The notes under the pieces were generated by a model, which worked only from the letters and a program-made list of their open reading frames with translations, was not told the DNA's origin and did no database searches. A DNA stretch of 64,000 nt from Nautilus pompilius (lineage: Eukaryota; Mollusca; Cephalopoda; Nautilida; Nautilidae). The stretch lies in contig JACATO010000320.1 in assembly GCA_018389105.1 (NCBI GenBank), forward strand, positions 310,001-374,000, read 5' to 3'. The translations under genes were made by a program, and so were the position numbers. Positions 62,668 through 64,000 of the stretch are shown one piece after another; position 1 is the stretch's first letter, and each line of letters opens with the position of its first letter.

Positions 62668-63024
62668 CAATATGTTCAATATGACCACCATTCCACCAAT
62701 TAAGCATTACACATATCTGTATGCACATGTCCATAAGTTTTTCCATGTCTTGGCTAAGTGTGTGCACAATTCTAGATCACTGTTTCTGGTCATTGACAGT
62801 CCTGTGGGTTACTTCATAGACTTGCTCCCTCCCTTAAGGTATCCCTATAAGTAGTCACAAATTAAGGTTTGGGCTTGTTGGTGGCTGGGGAAGGCTTTCA
62901 ATGAAGTGTGCAGATAAACTGGTAGAGATGATCTAGCTACAGAAGAGTTGAAAATAGAAGTAATTTTGTACATAAATGTGTTTAAGTCCATCCTAAAAAT
63001 TCTCCAGATTGTTGCTTCTGACAT
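62668..63024 (-). pseudogene. Internally deleted mariner-like (IS630/Tc1/mariner superfamily) transposase
   Basis: On the minus strand an ATG at 63024 starts MSEATIWRIFRMDLNTFMYK, matching the second helix-turn-helix of this superfamily (S.STVWRIL..DL...PYK). After a short unreadable join the frame resumes near 62895 with PPTSPNLNL*, where the family has PP.SPDL.P.D. It ends with VNDQKQ*SRIVHTLSQDM and then CVMLNWWNGGHIEHI at 62668-62710, the usual C-terminal GGHIEH. The central catalytic part between the HTH and the SPDL motif is missing, so this is an internal deletion derivative carrying stops. No terminal repeats were identified. Confidence 0.75.
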
Positions 63025-63123
63025 GCCCTATTTCTATGGACAGTGATCATTTTTTTCCAAAGAATCTCACCCTATTCTAAATATCTTGGATAGTTTGTCA
63101 AACAGTGATAAAAGTTGGTTAAA

Positions 63124-63124
<1 letters not shown>

Positions 63125-63154
<30 letters not shown>
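63125..63154. repeat. CA microsatellite
   Basis: About 15 CA units between the mariner-like fossil and the possible piggyBac-like element. Confidence 0.96.
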
Positions 63155-63156
<2 letters not shown>

Positions 63157-63508
63157 ATATTTCGTGTGTTCAAAAATTACAGTTTTGGTCCCATTGGGTA
63201 ATGAAAAGGATTATAGCTTTGTCATGATCTTTAGTAAAATTCACAATCAAGGTACAAGAGAAAAGGAATAGTCACAGTAAGATCACTAAATAATGTAGTT
63301 TTTGCTATAACACCATAAATAGCTTTTAGACAGCACATGAAAATCAAAGTGTAAACACTATTGACTACTAACAAATTTAAATGTCACTTTAGAATACAAA
63401 ATGGTTGTTGTACAAAGTTTTTCAAGATTCTGAAAAAACACATTTTACACTTCCCATGACGTTGTAATCTTTGATTCCATGTCTGTGATTTTGCAAGACA
63501 TCTTTTAA

Positions 63509-64000
63509 CCCTTAAACAGCAGCCATCATCATATGACAAATTAACTTTTCACACCTGTTTTAATTCCAAACTAATTCATGGTAACAATTGAGGTAACTAC
63601 TTTTGCCCATCAAACATGAGAAAATTTCCCAGTCTTCAACACTCCGCTAATCATCATGGATGACACATATCCCTCAACCTCCCAGGATGATACCTCACCT
63701 GACATGGAAGCATATGCTGACCAAACAAAAAATTTTGAGAATGCTGGACCATCTAAGTGATAAGGATTACTCACCATCAGATGCATCATCTGGTGAAGAA
63801 AGTGAATATCAAATGAGAGGTGATTTGACTGACCCAGAGAGTGACTACCAGGAGGGTAGTGACCCCTGCTAGACATGTCTCCATCCATGTGTTTGGCCTT
63901 TGTATGGTGATCATTTCACACTAATTTTGGCTATTTTGATAGAGGTAAAGAAACAAGCCAGACCACCAGGTCCACTCCTCTTATTGCAAAGTCAGGAAAG
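63509..64000 (+). mobile_element. Left part of a possible piggyBac-like element running off the window
   Basis: TTAA at 63505-63508 is followed by CCCTTAAACAGCAGCCATCA, a piggyBac-type left end. About 150 bp downstream a broken, very acidic reading frame begins (63656), as in the N-terminus of piggyBac transposases. The remainder lies beyond the window edge, so neither the transposase catalytic domain nor the right end can be checked. Confidence 0.4.
63656..63872 (+). pseudogene. Acidic, frameshifted N-terminal frame, possible piggyBac-like transposase
   Basis: An ATG at 63656 starts MDDTYPSTSQDDTSPDMEAY and reaches a stop at 63758-63760. A one-base shift continues as SDKDYSPSDASSGEESEY, then a further Asp/Glu/Ser-rich stretch to a stop at 63870-63872. 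Acidic S/D/E-rich N-termini of the form SD.DYSPSD.SS.EE are typical of piggyBac-derived proteins. The broken frame indicates a pseudogene. Without the DDD core, found only downstream of this window, the identity is tentative; an unrelated acidic exon is the alternative. Confidence 0.35.

Noticed and set aside
1-64000. tRNA, rRNA and tRNA-derived SINE bodies
   Set aside because: No convincing A-box/B-box pair (TGGC..AGTGG with GGTTCGANTCC) or cloverleaf was seen on either strand by eye. A tRNA or covariance-model scan would be decisive.

Overview
This is a gene-poor, AT-rich stretch of an animal nuclear genome. There are no operons, no bacterial-type gene density and no ribosome-binding sites. 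Non-coding DNA rich in microsatellites and old transposons fills most of it. The single clear protein-coding gene is an IRF2BP-family transcriptional co-regulator whose sequence looks protostome. Together with the large gene deserts, the abundant CA/GA/TA repeats and the many Tigger/pogo, mariner-like and TTAA-type elements, this suggests a mollusc, most likely a cephalopod. That assignment is an inference and was not tested by search.

Layout. 1-8.7 kb: AT-rich intergenic DNA with a CT/GT microsatellite, two short hairpins and one copy of a small TTAA-flanked repeat family. 8.7-10.6 kb: a decayed Tigger/pogo transposase on the minus strand, with a complete 598-bp MITE (TA target duplication, near-perfect terminal inverted repeats) nested in its upstream part. 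10.6-25.1 kb: intergenic DNA with simple repeats. 25.1-28.6 kb: a transposon graveyard holding a solo Tigger-type end, a nearly full-length second Tigger element (about 2 kb, decayed transposase on the plus strand), and directly after it a 5'-truncated non-LTR retrotransposon fossil. 28.6-38.2 kb: intergenic. About 38.2-45.6 kb: a domain visibly richer in CpG and GC, centred on the intronless IRF2BP gene (coding 42505 to 40655, minus strand), with its probable 3'UTR and promoter side. 45.6-64 kb: AT-rich intergenic DNA with a complete 218-bp TTAA MITE, another TTAA-type end, a pogo-like transposase fossil of a different type, an internally deleted mariner-like transposase on the minus strand, and at the right edge the start of a possible piggyBac-like element.

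Only the IRF2BP gene looks functional. The transposase and reverse-transcriptase remnants carry stops and frameshifts and are fossils. They do not appear in any simple ORF list because they are broken, and were found by reading short conserved motifs through the frame breaks. No tRNA, rRNA, CRISPR array or convincing second protein-coding gene was seen. Several unique-sequence islands in the deserts look like candidate cis-regulatory DNA, but only alignment to related genomes could show that.
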